DNA of 64,000 nt from Clostridia bacterium (GTDB lineage: Bacteria > Bacillota > Clostridia > Oscillospirales > CAG-272): positions 1 to 64,000 of the forward strand of contig JAFXFN010000001.1 of NCBI GenBank assembly GCA_017520505.1, given 5' to 3'. Both the position numbers and the translations under genes were made by a program. A model generated the notes under the pieces. It ran no database searches. It worked only from the letters and a program-made list of their open reading frames with translations, and was not told where the DNA came from. Numbering within the stretch: position 1 is the stretch's first letter; every line of letters starts with the position of its first letter. Positions 34,161-43,015 of this stretch are shown piece after piece.

Positions 34161-35468
34161 TTAATTACCTTCGAGCTGTGTGCGGAGCGCTTCTGCTCTT
34201 TTTTTCACAAAGCCCATCATTGAATTTTCCGCACTTGCATTGAATTCGTTTTCAAAAAGCTCATACGCATAAAACGCTTTTGCATCGTTTTTAACGTGGC
34301 TTGCAATAAGCTCCTTTACAGGCTGTACCTTTTCGGGAAGCTTTTCAAGAAACTCCGTCAGCTTTTCAACGTATTGCTTATATTCGGCAAAATAATCCTC
34401 ATTTGCAAGTATATTTGCAACAAGCGGTCTTTCCTCCGGCAAAGCACCGAAATACGGATTTTTGAAATCAGCGTTCACAAGCTCCGTTTTTATCGCATAT
34501 TCGTCCTTTCGGTGTGAGGTGTCTGTACCGAAAGCGAGGTTGAAGTCCCACGGGATCATTGAAAGCTTGCCGTTTTGCGAATAAAAATAGTAGTTACGTG
34601 CCTTTTCTCCGAGATATGAGTCCTCGTTTGCGATCACCGCATTTACAGCCGTATATTTAAGAACGCCCGAAATGTCAAGACAGCTTGCAAGCTGTGTCAT
34701 ATCAGACATAGCGGATACCATCTTGCGAAGCTGTGACATCGAAACATCATCTCCGTTTTTAACCTCAAACGTCGCTGTGTCAGCTCCTATAAGCGTACTG
34801 CCTCTGCCCGCTTTATAAAGCGTGCCGTCGGAATTTCCGTATATACGGTTCAGAAAGCTGTCGTCAACAGACTCAACGGCAAGGTAAAGCCCTGCAAATT
34901 CACCGTTTACCGTAACGTTTGCAAAGGTTGAAAGCGGCGACGGTGCTCCAAGCTCCTCAAGTGCCGTGTACGTAAGATACTCACGGATATACGACGGATC
35001 GTAAGCCATATTGTTAAGGCACAGCTCGTCAAGTCCGTTGAGCGTTCCGTCTGTATATTTTCCGAAATTTATTTTGTATGAAAATCTGTCACCCTCCGTC
35101 GTACTGACGTAGGATACGTTTCCTCTTGTTCTGAAGCCGACGTTCTTACATTCAACGCCGTCAACTGTAACGTCGGCGTTGTAATACTCCTCTGTTTCAG
35201 GGGAAGCAAGCATCGCCGTGCGGTCGGTCGGTGCCATCGTTATGTTGATATTTATGACCTTACCGCTGTCAAAAAGTCCGTCGTAAGGCCCTTTTTCAAC
35301 GATGACCGTGTCACCCTGCGCATCTGTGACGACCTGCGTTTCGGGCGGCTGTGTCGCCATACCGAGCTGTTTTTCAATATCCCCGCAGGAAAAAAGCGAG
35401 GACGCACAAAGCACGCAAAGCGCTGTTGCCAGCGCTTTTTTGTAATTTACAACTGAATTTTTCTTCAT
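34161..35468 (-). CDS. CotH-family kinase-like lipoprotein
   Basis: About 435 residues. A lipoprotein signal ends at LFSC (Cys28). The CotH domain follows with GFRTRGN, ELCLNNMAYDPSYIREYL, the GLYLAVESVDD segment and the MIPWDFNLAFGTD metal/ATP site. CotH proteins are atypical protein kinases; in spores CotH phosphorylates coat proteins, and bacterial extracellular versions are little studied. The ATG at 35468 has AAAGGG upstream and begins the signal peptide. Conserved downstream of VTC and DUF4956 genes in many Firmicutes. Confidence 0.85.
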   Translation of the reverse strand: MKKNSVVNYKKALATALCVLCASSLFSCGDIEKQLGMATQPPETQVVTDAQGDTVIVEKGPYDGLFDSGKVININITMAPTDRTAMLASPETEEYYNADVTVDGVECKNVGFRTRGNVSYVSTTEGDRFSYKINFGKYTDGTLNGLDELCLNNMAYDPSYIREYLTYTALEELGAPSPLSTFANVTVNGEFAGLYLAVESVDDSFLNRIYGNSDGTLYKAGRGSTLIGADTATFEVKNGDDVSMSQLRKMVSAMSDMTQLASCLDISGVLKYTAVNAVIANEDSYLGEKARNYYFYSQNGKLSMIPWDFNLAFGTDTSHRKDEYAIKTELVNADFKNPYFGALPEERPLVANILANEDYFAEYKQYVEKLTEFLEKLPEKVQPVKELIASHVKNDAKAFYAYELFENEFNASAENSMMGFVKKRAEALRTQLEGN

Positions 35469-35487
35469 ATTAAAACCCTTTACAGTC

Positions 35488-36219
35488 TTATTTTTCTTCA
35501 TCTGCCGCATAAGTGATAACGATATTCAAATTACCGTTGCGGCATCTTATCTTATCAAGAAAAGCTTTCGTTTCAACGTTGTTTTTGAGCTTGAGTCTGT
35601 AAATCAGCTCAAACATCGTGCCGAAGTCACTCGTTTTCACCTTTGCAAGACGCCAGTAAGCAGTATCGCTTTCCATAATATCGTCAAGAAGTCCCTCAAA
35701 ATTGAGGTTTTCGGGAATAACGACCTTCAACTGCATTTCACGCTTTTTCGGATAACCGAAGCCAGTAACGGAAATGATGAGCATAACGAGAATGAAAATT
35801 ACGCAGAAAAGTGCGGAATAACCAACATATCCGATACCGCAGCCGAGACCTATCGCAAGGGACATAAAGACATATGAAATATCCTTGGGTGTTGCAGGCA
35901 AACTTCTGTAACGCACGATAGAAAATGCACCTGCCAGCGTAAACGCTCTTGCGTAGCTGTTTCCGACGAGCATAACGATGACCGCAACAACTGCGGGAAC
36001 CATTATGAGAGATATCGAAAGCGACGTATCAGCACCGTTTTTCTTCTGTGTCCATATGTAAACCAAGCCTATAAGCGCACCGAGTATGAGTGCAGAAAAC
36101 AGTATCAGAAGCACGGACGGAAGCGTAAGCGTTTCCGATGCTATCTGCGCATTGAATATTGAATCAATAATTGAATTTACGGAGCTTTCCGTATCTGCCA
36201 AAGAATTTGTAAGGAACAT
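35488..36219 (-). CDS. DUF4956 membrane protein
   Basis: A 243-residue protein with four predicted membrane helices in the first 155 residues and the conserved block YARAFTLAGAFSIVRYRSLP followed by TPKDISYVFMSLAIGLGCGIG. A cytoplasmic C-terminal domain has a ferredoxin-like alternation. The family is linked by neighbourhood to VTC-type polyphosphate polymerases and CotH kinases. Function unknown; a role as membrane partner for polyphosphate or phosphorylated polymer handling is inference. Confidence 0.85.
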   Translation of the reverse strand: MFLTNSLADTESSVNSIIDSIFNAQIASETLTLPSVLLILFSALILGALIGLVYIWTQKKNGADTSLSISLIMVPAVVAVIVMLVGNSYARAFTLAGAFSIVRYRSLPATPKDISYVFMSLAIGLGCGIGYVGYSALFCVIFILVMLIISVTGFGYPKKREMQLKVVIPENLNFEGLLDDIMESDTAYWRLAKVKTSDFGTMFELIYRLKLKNNVETKAFLDKIRCRNGNLNIVITYAADEEK

Positions 36220-36244
36220 AACATTAACCTCGTCTTTATTTTAT

Positions 36245-36985
36245 CTAAGCATCATCCTCGGGAGAAACGTCAAAGTCATCGAGGATATATTTTCTGTATT
36301 CTCGTCCGTATTTGGAAAAGCTTGTCATATATATGCCCTTTTCCGACAGCATGCGTGTCAGCCATAGGGGTACTGCACCGGGAATTTTAACCTCCATCAG
36401 CATCATATCCTCGGGGATAAGACGCTCACCTGTAACGGGGGAGGTAAGGTCAAGGTCATCTCTTCTTGTCAGAATATTGAAATCGAACGTAATTCTGACG
36501 TCCCCGTTATTTTTTTCAAAATAAGCACGTCTGTCATAAGCGATGAAAACGACAGGCTTGCAATCATTGATCTGTCTGAAATAATCTATTTCGTCAAGCA
36601 CCTGATTGTCAAGATATTTTTCTTTTTTCGGTCTGATGCCGTTATATATGTAATCGTTTGCTTCCTCGACGGTCATACCGACACGTCTTTTTGTCACTAT
36701 TTTGCCTGTTTTTTTCTTCAGCTCAAGAAATACTCTGTCTTTTGGCTTTGCCCTGTCATAGCTTCGTAGCCGCAGTTTTTCTTTGTGGTAGGGCTTTGAA
36801 ACGGAATGACGTATAATGTCGTTTTCTTCCGTGTCGAAATACAGGTTGCATATTCTGTATGATTTTCCGTCAAGACAGTACTTGTCGGCATCCATATGCT
36901 GTTCTATTACGGGTAGCAGCTCTTCGCATTGTTTTTTCGTAATCAAAAACTTTTTTTCGTACCGTTTAAAGGTCGCTATAGCCAT
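36245..36985 (-). CDS. VTC-domain polyphosphate polymerase-like protein
   Basis: A 246-residue tunnel-fold protein of the VTC family. Basic residues lining the tunnel are visible in ATFKRYEKKFLI, KEKLRLRSYDR, FLELKKKTGKIVTKRRVGM and the final SFSKYGREYRKY; the acidic metal site is LMEVKIPG. Yeast Vtc4 makes polyphosphate from ATP with this domain. GGGAGG precedes the ATG. First gene of VTC-DUF4956-CotH-lipoprotein-NifS, with promoter at 37018-37046. Confidence 0.88.
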   Translation of the reverse strand: MAIATFKRYEKKFLITKKQCEELLPVIEQHMDADKYCLDGKSYRICNLYFDTEENDIIRHSVSKPYHKEKLRLRSYDRAKPKDRVFLELKKKTGKIVTKRRVGMTVEEANDYIYNGIRPKKEKYLDNQVLDEIDYFRQINDCKPVVFIAYDRRAYFEKNNGDVRITFDFNILTRRDDLDLTSPVTGERLIPEDMMLMEVKIPGAVPLWLTRMLSEKGIYMTSFSKYGREYRKYILDDFDVSPEDDA

Positions 36986-37017
36986 TGAGCATCCTCCCGT
37001 CTTTAGAATTAAAGTAT

Positions 37018-37046
37018 ATTATACATTCAAGATGTTTTTTTTTCAA
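37018..37046 (-). promoter_or_regulatory. promoter of the VTC-DUF4956-CotH operon
   Basis: Minus strand TTGAAA (37046-37041), a 17-base spacer and TATAAT (37023-37018), 33 bases upstream of the first gene. Confidence 0.75.
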
Positions 37047-37235
37047 GTAAATTTTAATCAAGTAATTATTTATTTTTTTATTTTTACATTTTATTTACAT
37101 AATTTCAGCCCGAAAACAGCAATGATAATGTATAATTTACACAAAATTCAAGAATCTGTACGCATAATAACGCATTTTCCTGCAAATTATGCGACAGCTT
37201 TTTGATAATTATGTGAAAAATTCCGAGGTACGAAC

Positions 37236-38195
37236 GTGAAATATTATCTTGCAACAGACTGCGGAGGCACAAAAATAGCCTCCGTAATATTTGACGAAAC
37301 GCTTAAAATACACGCAAAAACAGAGTTTTTGGGAGGCGCAAACGCAAAAACTCTGTCAGCCGATGTTTTGAATGCCAACATAAGAGGCGCTTTGGAGGAA
37401 ATCAAAGCGCAACTTGGCGGCAAAAAAATTGAGAAAATGTACGGATTTTTTATGCACAACGAGGAGCTTTTCGCAAAACACGGGGGTGACATCCTCGGCT
37501 GTGACGACGTCACGGAGATTCCCGAGGGCTCGCTCGGTGTGCTTTGCGGCGGAATTTACCCCGACGGTGCGCTTCTTCTGTGCGGAACGGGCGGAGATGT
37601 TTTCGTCATCAAAAACGAAGAGGTTGCAGACATTATCGGCGGATACGGCGCAATTTTAGGAGAAAAAGGAAGCGGCTTTGCAATCGGCAAGGCGGCAATA
37701 AATGCAGCTATTGCGTACCACGAGGGCCGTGGTGATTACACGGTGCTTTACGACGTATTAAAGGAAAAATACCCTGCCGAATCATTCAGGCAGAGCGTTT
37801 ACGGAATATACCGTGCGCCCGAAACGGTAAGAGCCGTGGCAGGCTTTGCCATCGACGTTGAAAAAGCGGCCGAAAAGGGGGACTGTGCGGCACTTGACAT
37901 ACTCAACACCGCCTCGCATGACCTTGCCGATATGGTCATCACCGCATACAAGAAGAACGGTCTTTCAAATGATTTTCCCCTCACCTTTTCGGGCAGTGTA
38001 ATAAAGCACGACATTTCAAGAAAAGAACCGCTTATGTTCACAACCGTTTGCTCCATTCTTGAAAAACACGGAATAACGAATATAAACACACCTCTCGTAC
38101 AGCCCGTGTACGGCGGTATACTTTACTATGCTTACACACACGGACTCCCCGTGACGAGGGATAAGATAAAAGAATATTTTTCCGACATCGAATAA
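37236..38195 (+). CDS. BadF/BadG-family sugar kinase (N-acetylglucosamine kinase-like)
   Basis: A 319-residue ASKHA-fold kinase. Phosphate 1 motif LATDCGGTKIASVIF (5-19), phosphate 2 LLCGTGGDVFVI and the IGGYGAILGEKGSGFAIGK loop match GlcNAc/glucosamine kinases of the BadF/BcrD ATPase family. The start is a GTG with GAGGT upstream. It is monocistronic, and a mobile-looking palindrome follows at 38230. The sugar specificity is inferred from the family only. Confidence 0.85.
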   Translation: MKYYLATDCGGTKIASVIFDETLKIHAKTEFLGGANAKTLSADVLNANIRGALEEIKAQLGGKKIEKMYGFFMHNEELFAKHGGDILGCDDVTEIPEGSLGVLCGGIYPDGALLLCGTGGDVFVIKNEEVADIIGGYGAILGEKGSGFAIGKAAINAAIAYHEGRGDYTVLYDVLKEKYPAESFRQSVYGIYRAPETVRAVAGFAIDVEKAAEKGDCAALDILNTASHDLADMVITAYKKNGLSNDFPLTFSGSVIKHDISRKEPLMFTTVCSILEKHGITNINTPLVQPVYGGILYYAYTHGLPVTRDKIKEYFSDIE

Positions 38196-38229
38196 CAGCT
38201 TTATTCTGCAAATTTATAATCGTATAAAC

Positions 38230-38248
38230 ATATTTCCGCAGGAAATAT
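38230..38248. repeat. 19-base palindromic repeat (copy 1)
   Basis: atatttccgcaggaaatat: 8-base arms and a GCA loop. An identical 19-mer lies at 60165-60183. It marks the left limit of the AT-rich stretch containing the next gene. Confidence 0.6.
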
Positions 38249-38385
38249 TCGGAGAACTTGTTTTCTCTACCAATTTGTATTATAATATAATTATATTATA
38301 GTGTATGGGATTACTCATGCAGTAACTAATGATTTATATCGAAAAAGCGACTATTATTAAAACAAAAAACGAGGTACCAACGCAT

Positions 38386-39327
38386 ATGATAAAAAAAATA
38401 AAAGGATTCTTACTAATGTTATATGACGCTTTAAATGTAAACTGCAACGAATGGATAATAGCAATTCGGAAAACTGGCAAAGAAAAACTTTATGATGGTA
38501 ATAATAGCGAATTTCATTTAATAAAAAACAGCATCAGATATTGGCGTGCAGATCCTTTCTTATTCAAACATAATGGTAAAAACTATCTGTTTGCAGAAAT
38601 GTTTGACAGAAAAAAGAAAAAGGGTGTTATCGGGGTAGCATGTGTACATAACGGTAAAGTTGGGAAATTCAAAGTAGCATTAGAAGAAAATTTTCATTTA
38701 TCTTACCCTTGCATTTTCGAGCATAAAAAAAGTATATATATGATTCCAGAAAGCAGTGATTCTCAAGAATTATGGCTTTACACATGCGACAAATTTCCAT
38801 ATAAATGGAAAAAAATCAAAAAAATATCAAACGATTGTGTAGCCGACGCAACACCTTTTTTCGTCGATAATACATACACTCTTTTAGCTACAAAATTCAA
38901 TAACCCAAACAATAGACAAAATGATAATTTATCAATTATCAACAAGGACACGCACTTTAATATCATAATGAATAATCTTTTGGCACGCCCGGCAGGCCAT
39001 ATTATAAAACTAGAGAACAACAAACTTATACGTCCTTCCCAAAATAATACGCATACATATGGTGGAAATCTTGTATTCAACGAAATACAACAATATGATA
39101 AAGAAACATTTCTCGAACATCCTTTTCTACAAATATATTCTGACAAAACATTTGCTGATGAAAACGACATCATCATCCAATGTTCAAAAAAACACTATTG
39201 GAATTACAAAGGAATACACACATATAATTTAAATGAAGACTACGAGGTTATAGATTTAAAATATAGCGGCGGAAAAAGTATATACTCTCTACTTTCTTTT
39301 TTAAAAAGAAAGTATTTACACATTTGA
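38386..39327 (+). CDS. beta-propeller protein of the GINT1/formyltransferase-associated type, in AT-rich DNA
   Basis: A 313-residue protein with five-bladed-propeller features: WRADPFLFKHNGKNYLFAEM, LSYPCIFEHKKSIYMIPES, ADATPFFVDNTYTLLATKF and RPAGHIIK. These blocks match the N-terminal domain found in plant glucosamine inositolphosphorylceramide transferase 1 and in bacterial surface-glycan loci, where it accompanies sugar-modifying enzymes. The base composition (about 30% GC) and AAA/AAT/ATA codon use are unlike the neighbours, suggesting horizontal transfer. The ATG at 38386 has GAGG upstream; a start at 38329 is possible. Confidence 0.7.
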   Translation: MIKKIKGFLLMLYDALNVNCNEWIIAIRKTGKEKLYDGNNSEFHLIKNSIRYWRADPFLFKHNGKNYLFAEMFDRKKKKGVIGVACVHNGKVGKFKVALEENFHLSYPCIFEHKKSIYMIPESSDSQELWLYTCDKFPYKWKKIKKISNDCVADATPFFVDNTYTLLATKFNNPNNRQNDNLSIINKDTHFNIIMNNLLARPAGHIIKLENNKLIRPSQNNTHTYGGNLVFNEIQQYDKETFLEHPFLQIYSDKTFADENDIIIQCSKKHYWNYKGIHTYNLNEDYEVIDLKYSGGKSIYSLLSFLKRKYLHI

Positions 39328-39628
39328 AATCTATTTTCCAAGTTAAAAGTATTATCACAGTAAGAAATACAAGTTCGTCAATGATTAAAAAATACATTTT
39401 CTAATTAAATTACTTTAATGCGAATAAATAATGATTTCAACGCACTTACAATCAAGTCGAATCTATATGTTGTTTCTCTATCAAATCTTCTAATTGGTTG
39501 TTTAATATAAACTGTTACTAGTAATTTTACAATAGATACTCAATTATGTTATCACACGTATCTTGTTGTAAGATTGTAATACAACATTTAATAATTGTAA
39601 TAATGATATTATAGAACATAATAAAAAT
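39328..39628. other. AT-rich gene-free stretch
   Basis: About 300 bases, very AT-rich, with no plausible gene, ribosome site or strong hairpin. It probably belongs to the same acquired segment as the propeller gene. Confidence 0.5.
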
Positions 39629-39670
39629 GCTGAGCAGATAACTTATTCGTAAGTATCTGTTCAGCGTTTT
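39622..39670 (-). terminator. terminator of the trpB-IMPase/HAD unit
   Basis: Minus strand cgctgaacagatact pairs with aagttatctgctcagca across a short loop (39629-39666), followed by TTTTTATT. Confidence 0.85.
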
Positions 39671-41107
39671 TTATTTATATTCAAGCTCTGTAAAATCTTT
39701 TATGCAAAGCATTGCATCGGGGTGTTTGATTCCGCCTATTGCAACGACCTTCATTCCCGCATTGAGTGCGGCGTTTACTCCCGCCATTGAGTCTTCAAAC
39801 ACAACGCAGTCGGATGCTTCAAATCCGCAAAGTCTTGCCGTCAAAAGGAAAAGATCGGGCGCAGGCTTCTTGGGTAAAGGCAACGAGCCGTCACAGATGA
39901 CCTTAAAATATTTATCAAGGTCAAGGTCTTTGGCTATTTTCGGTGCAAAAATACTTGATGAGCCGACACCGCAAGGCACTCCCTTGTCGTTTGCCAGCAT
40001 CAGAAGCTTTTCAATACCCGAAACTATATCCTTTTCGGAAAGGTCACGTGTTATTTCAACATACGTGTTTTCCTTTGTGTCGCCGACGTACGTTCTGTCC
40101 TCATCAGACAGCGTCATCTCTGACTTTTCCGCAATATAGTTTACGATATAGTCACGGCCTGTACTTTTCAAGGGGAGATATTCCTCATCACCTATCGTAA
40201 CACCGAACTTTTCACCGCCTTTATTCCAGGCGATAAGGTGGTATTTTTCAGTATCGACCACTACACCGTCAAAATCAAAAAGACAGCATTTGAACGTGTG
40301 CTTCTCTCCGTTTTTGTCGGTTATCGTAACACTTCTTTTATAGCTTTCGTCAACGAGGTCTGCAATTTCTTCATTTGCCGAGGCAACAACTCCCTCGTCG
40401 CCGTAGGAGTATTCCTCGCCCTCAAGATTTCTGATTATCGCCCCTGCTTCCTTGCAGATTATAACACCGGGCGCAATATCCCAGAGATTTTTTGTAATGA
40501 CCACCGTGCAGTCCGTTTTACCCATCGCAACATACGCAAAGTCAAAGCAAGCCGCACCGAACATTCTTATTTTTGCTATCTTCGGGTAAAGAAAGCCCAT
40601 TGAATCGTGCTGTCTTTTGGCAACCTCTCCGTTCACGTGCGAATAGTCGCCCATGCTTGCAATGACGTTATTTATCGTAACACCTGCATTTACGTGTATT
40701 TTTTCACCGTTGAGAAATGCTCCGCCGCCGACGGATGCGTAAAAGATTTCGTTCGTGTGTGGCAGATAAATAACGCCGAGTGCAGGCTCGCCATCAACGA
40801 ACAGCGCACACTGAACACCGTGCAAGCATATATTTCTTGCCATATTGCACGTGCCGTCAATGGGATCGATTATCCACGTTCTGCCGACAAGCGCCTGTGT
40901 TGACGAGGTTTCCTCGCCGTGTATCTTATCATCGGGATATTTTTTGACGATCTCTGCTGAAAGATATTTTTCAATATTTATATCAATATCCGTTACAAGG
41001 TCAAAATGCGACTTCTGCATAACGGATGAAGCGCCACACTCGGCATACGTTTTGTATGCCGAGCGTATTTTTTCTGTTATAAATTCAATTTCGGATGTGA
41101 AATTCAT
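39671..41107 (-). CDS. fusion protein: inositol monophosphatase domain + HAD phosphatase (beta-phosphoglucomutase type)
   Basis: A 478-residue two-domain protein. Residues 1-255 form an inositol-monophosphatase-like domain with metal sites GEE (64-66), DPIDGT (81-86) and WDIAPG (209-214). Residues 273-478 form a HAD domain with nucleophile motif LFDFDGVVVDTE (276-287), the PLPKKPAPDLFLLTA motif III and VVFEDSMAGVNAALNAGMKV motif IV, as in beta-phosphoglucomutases and sugar-phosphate phosphatases. Both catalytic sets look intact, so one chain may remove phosphate from two related substrates. The ATG at 41107 is 2 bases after the trpB stop, so it should be controlled by the same Trp T-box. Confidence 0.88.
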   Translation of the reverse strand: MNFTSEIEFITEKIRSAYKTYAECGASSVMQKSHFDLVTDIDINIEKYLSAEIVKKYPDDKIHGEETSSTQALVGRTWIIDPIDGTCNMARNICLHGVQCALFVDGEPALGVIYLPHTNEIFYASVGGGAFLNGEKIHVNAGVTINNVIASMGDYSHVNGEVAKRQHDSMGFLYPKIAKIRMFGAACFDFAYVAMGKTDCTVVITKNLWDIAPGVIICKEAGAIIRNLEGEEYSYGDEGVVASANEEIADLVDESYKRSVTITDKNGEKHTFKCCLFDFDGVVVDTEKYHLIAWNKGGEKFGVTIGDEEYLPLKSTGRDYIVNYIAEKSEMTLSDEDRTYVGDTKENTYVEITRDLSEKDIVSGIEKLLMLANDKGVPCGVGSSSIFAPKIAKDLDLDKYFKVICDGSLPLPKKPAPDLFLLTARLCGFEASDCVVFEDSMAGVNAALNAGMKVVAIGGIKHPDAMLCIKDFTELEYK

Positions 41108-41109
41108 AA

Positions 41110-42351
41110 TCAAAGCTCAAATCCTTCGCCGTAACCGTAATGCTCTGCAACGTAGTCAACGTCCTTGTCGCCTCTGCCCGAAAGTGTTGCAAGGATAGAA
41201 CCGCCCGTCGTTGCGTGTTCCTTTGCGTATCTCATAGCAAAAGCAACTGCGTGAGAGCTTTCAAGTGCGGGAATAATTCCCTCGTATCTTGAAAGGGCAA
41301 AGAATGCCTTTACGGCTTCCTCATCGTCAACCGTTACGTAATTTACACGACCGCAGTCGTGCAGATATGCGTGCTCGGGACCAACGGAGGGATAGTCAAG
41401 ACCGCTTGCGATCGAGTAAACGGGAGCAGGCTCACCGTTTTTGTCTTTAAGCATAATGCTTTCAAAGCCGTGCATAATACCGGGCTCACCGTATGTCATC
41501 GATGCCGCATGGTCACCGAAGCCTGAACCCTTTCCGAGAGGCTCGATACCGTATATTTCAACGGGGTCAGCCAAAAATCCCGTAAATGTACCGATGGAGT
41601 TTGAGCCGCCGCCGACACAAGCCGCAACGGCATCGGGCATAATGCCAGTCATTTCAAAAAACTGCTCTCTTGCTTCAAAGCCGATTACAGACTGAAAATC
41701 ACGAACCATAAGCGGGAACGGATGCGGACCGAGAACCGAACCGATGCAGTAGATTGCATCCTTATACTCTCTCATATACGCATCAAATGCCGCATCAACA
41801 GCCTCTTTAAGCGTTTTAAGACCGTGCGATACGGGCACAACTCTTGCGCCGAGCATCTTCATTCTTGTTACGTTGGGCGCCTGCTTTGCAATATCGACTT
41901 CACCCATATAAATATCACATTCAAGTCCGAAATAAGCCGCCGCAGTTGCAAGGGCTACGCCGTGCTGACCTGCGCCAGTTTCGGCAATAAGCTTCTTTTT
42001 GCCCATATATTTTGCCAGAAGTCCTTCACCCATACAGTGGTTGAGCTTGTGCGCACCCGTGTGGTTAAGGTCCTCACGCTTCAAGTATATCTGGCAGTTA
42101 CCGATCTTGTTTGAAAGTCTTTCGCAGTGGTAAACGGGTGTGGGTCTGCCCTGAAATTCCTTGCGGATACGGCGAAGCTCATTGATGAACTTTGCGCTGT
42201 GGCAGATAGCCTGGTATGCGTCGCCGATTTCCTTGAACGCAGGCTCAAGCTCAGGGGGAAGGTACGCACCGCCGTAGCGTCCGAAGCGTCCGTCCTTTGT
42301 GGGGAATTCTTTTGAATATGTTACAAAATCCTTGTAGGTCTTCTTTTCCAT
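41110..42351 (-). CDS. trpB: tryptophan synthase beta chain (stand-alone)
   Basis: A 413-residue PLP enzyme joining indole and serine. [20 protein letters not shown] carries the PLP lysine K102; [15 protein letters not shown], the phosphate cup [10 protein letters not shown] and LSGRGDKD complete the site. The length and motifs are of the TrpB1 type, which normally needs TrpA, but no trpA or other trp gene is adjacent. The gene may salvage indole, or trpA is elsewhere. A Trp T-box riboswitch precedes it; TAGGAG precedes the ATG. Confidence 0.95.
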   Translation of the reverse strand: MEKKTYKDFVTYSKEFPTKDGRFGRYGGAYLPPELEPAFKEIGDAYQAICHSAKFINELRRIRKEFQGRPTPVYHCERLSNKIGNCQIYLKREDLNHTGAHKLNHCMGEGLLAKYMGKKKLIAETGAGQHGVALATAAAYFGLECDIYMGEVDIAKQAPNVTRMKMLGARVVPVSHGLKTLKEAVDAAFDAYMREYKDAIYCIGSVLGPHPFPLMVRDFQSVIGFEAREQFFEMTGIMPDAVAACVGGGSNSIGTFTGFLADPVEIYGIEPLGKGSGFGDHAASMTYGEPGIMHGFESIMLKDKNGEPAPVYSIASGLDYPSVGPEHAYLHDCGRVNYVTVDDEEAVKAFFALSRYEGIIPALESSHAVAFAMRYAKEHATTGGSILATLSGRGDKDVDYVAEHYGYGEGFEL

Positions 42352-42452
42352 TGTTTTTTCTCCTATATATTTTAGTGTAGTTATCTCTTTTGGGTTGATT
42401 TACGGCACTCACGCCATCGCTTTGAAAATATAAACATTTTCACCCTCCAAAA

Positions 42453-42715
42453 TAAAAAATTCCTGTCCTACTCATAGGACAAGAATAAAATTCCTGCGGT
42501 GCCACCTAAATTAACGGTTATCCGTTCACTTTGCCGTACACGCTCGATGTACGCATTCATATAACGGTGAATCTCCGTCGGCCATTACTCACTTTCGCTT
42601 TCCTGCCGCCCTCATAAGTCCATTCATTGACCGCTTCACTATGGCATCGCACCCCCTGCCACTCTCTGAAAGCTTTACGGAAAACTACTAATCTTAATCA
42701 AAGGTTTCATATATT
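42453..42715 (-). promoter_or_regulatory. tryptophan T-box riboswitch
   Basis: On the minus strand an AGAGAG box at about 42665 opens stem I. The specifier loop reads AGTAATGGCCGACGG, with TGG (Trp) at 42584-42582. The T-box GGTGGCACCGC (42506-42496) contains the TGGC bulge for the tRNA 3' end, followed by a competing terminator tcttgtccta/taggacagga (42484-42461) and a T-run. Uncharged tRNA-Trp should favour antitermination and switch on trpB and the downstream fusion gene. Confidence 0.92.
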
Positions 42716-42721
42716 GACAAC

Positions 42722-42750
42722 ATTATACACCTAGGAAAATATTTTGTCAA
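42722..42750 (-). promoter_or_regulatory. sigma-A promoter of the T-box/trpB transcript
   Basis: Minus strand TTGACA (42750-42745), a 17-base spacer and TATAAT (42727-42722). Confidence 0.88.
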
Positions 42751-42784
42751 GTGCTTTTTTGTAAAAAGGCACACCTGCGTTTTA

Positions 42785-42813
42785 TTGACAGATCGCCATA
42801 TGTGTGCTATAAT
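42785..42813 (+). promoter_or_regulatory. sigma-A promoter for the plus-strand membrane protein
   Basis: TTGACA (42785-42790), a 17-base spacer and TATAAT (42808-42813), divergent from the trpB promoter. It would give a leader of about 195 bases to the gene at 43016. Confidence 0.85.
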
Positions 42814-42826
42814 AAATTTAGACAAT

Positions 42827-42991
42827 ATGACTCCCTCAGTCAAGTGTTGTCCACCCATCATTCAAATCAATTCTCGCATTGTTTTACCGCTTTGCTTTTT
42901 GGTAAGCGGTATACCTTTTTCCGCATCCGCCGATGAAGCTGTGCAGGCACCGAACTTGGAAGATAATCTTAATGACATGAGGAATTATTAA
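42827..42991 (+). CDS. possible short secreted peptide or leader ORF
   Basis: A 54-codon frame starting ATG about 7 bases after the expected transcription start, so it would be nearly leaderless. It contains a hydrophobic stretch ending in a signal-peptidase-like site (IVLPLCFLVSGIPFSASADE) and a short polar tail. No ribosome site is seen. It may be the stump of a degraded secreted protein or chance. Confidence 0.25.
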   Translation: MTPSVKCCPPIIQINSRIVLPLCFLVSGIPFSASADEAVQAPNLEDNLNDMRNY

Positions 42992-43015
42992 CCGAAAGTC
43001 AAATAGGAGAACTAT

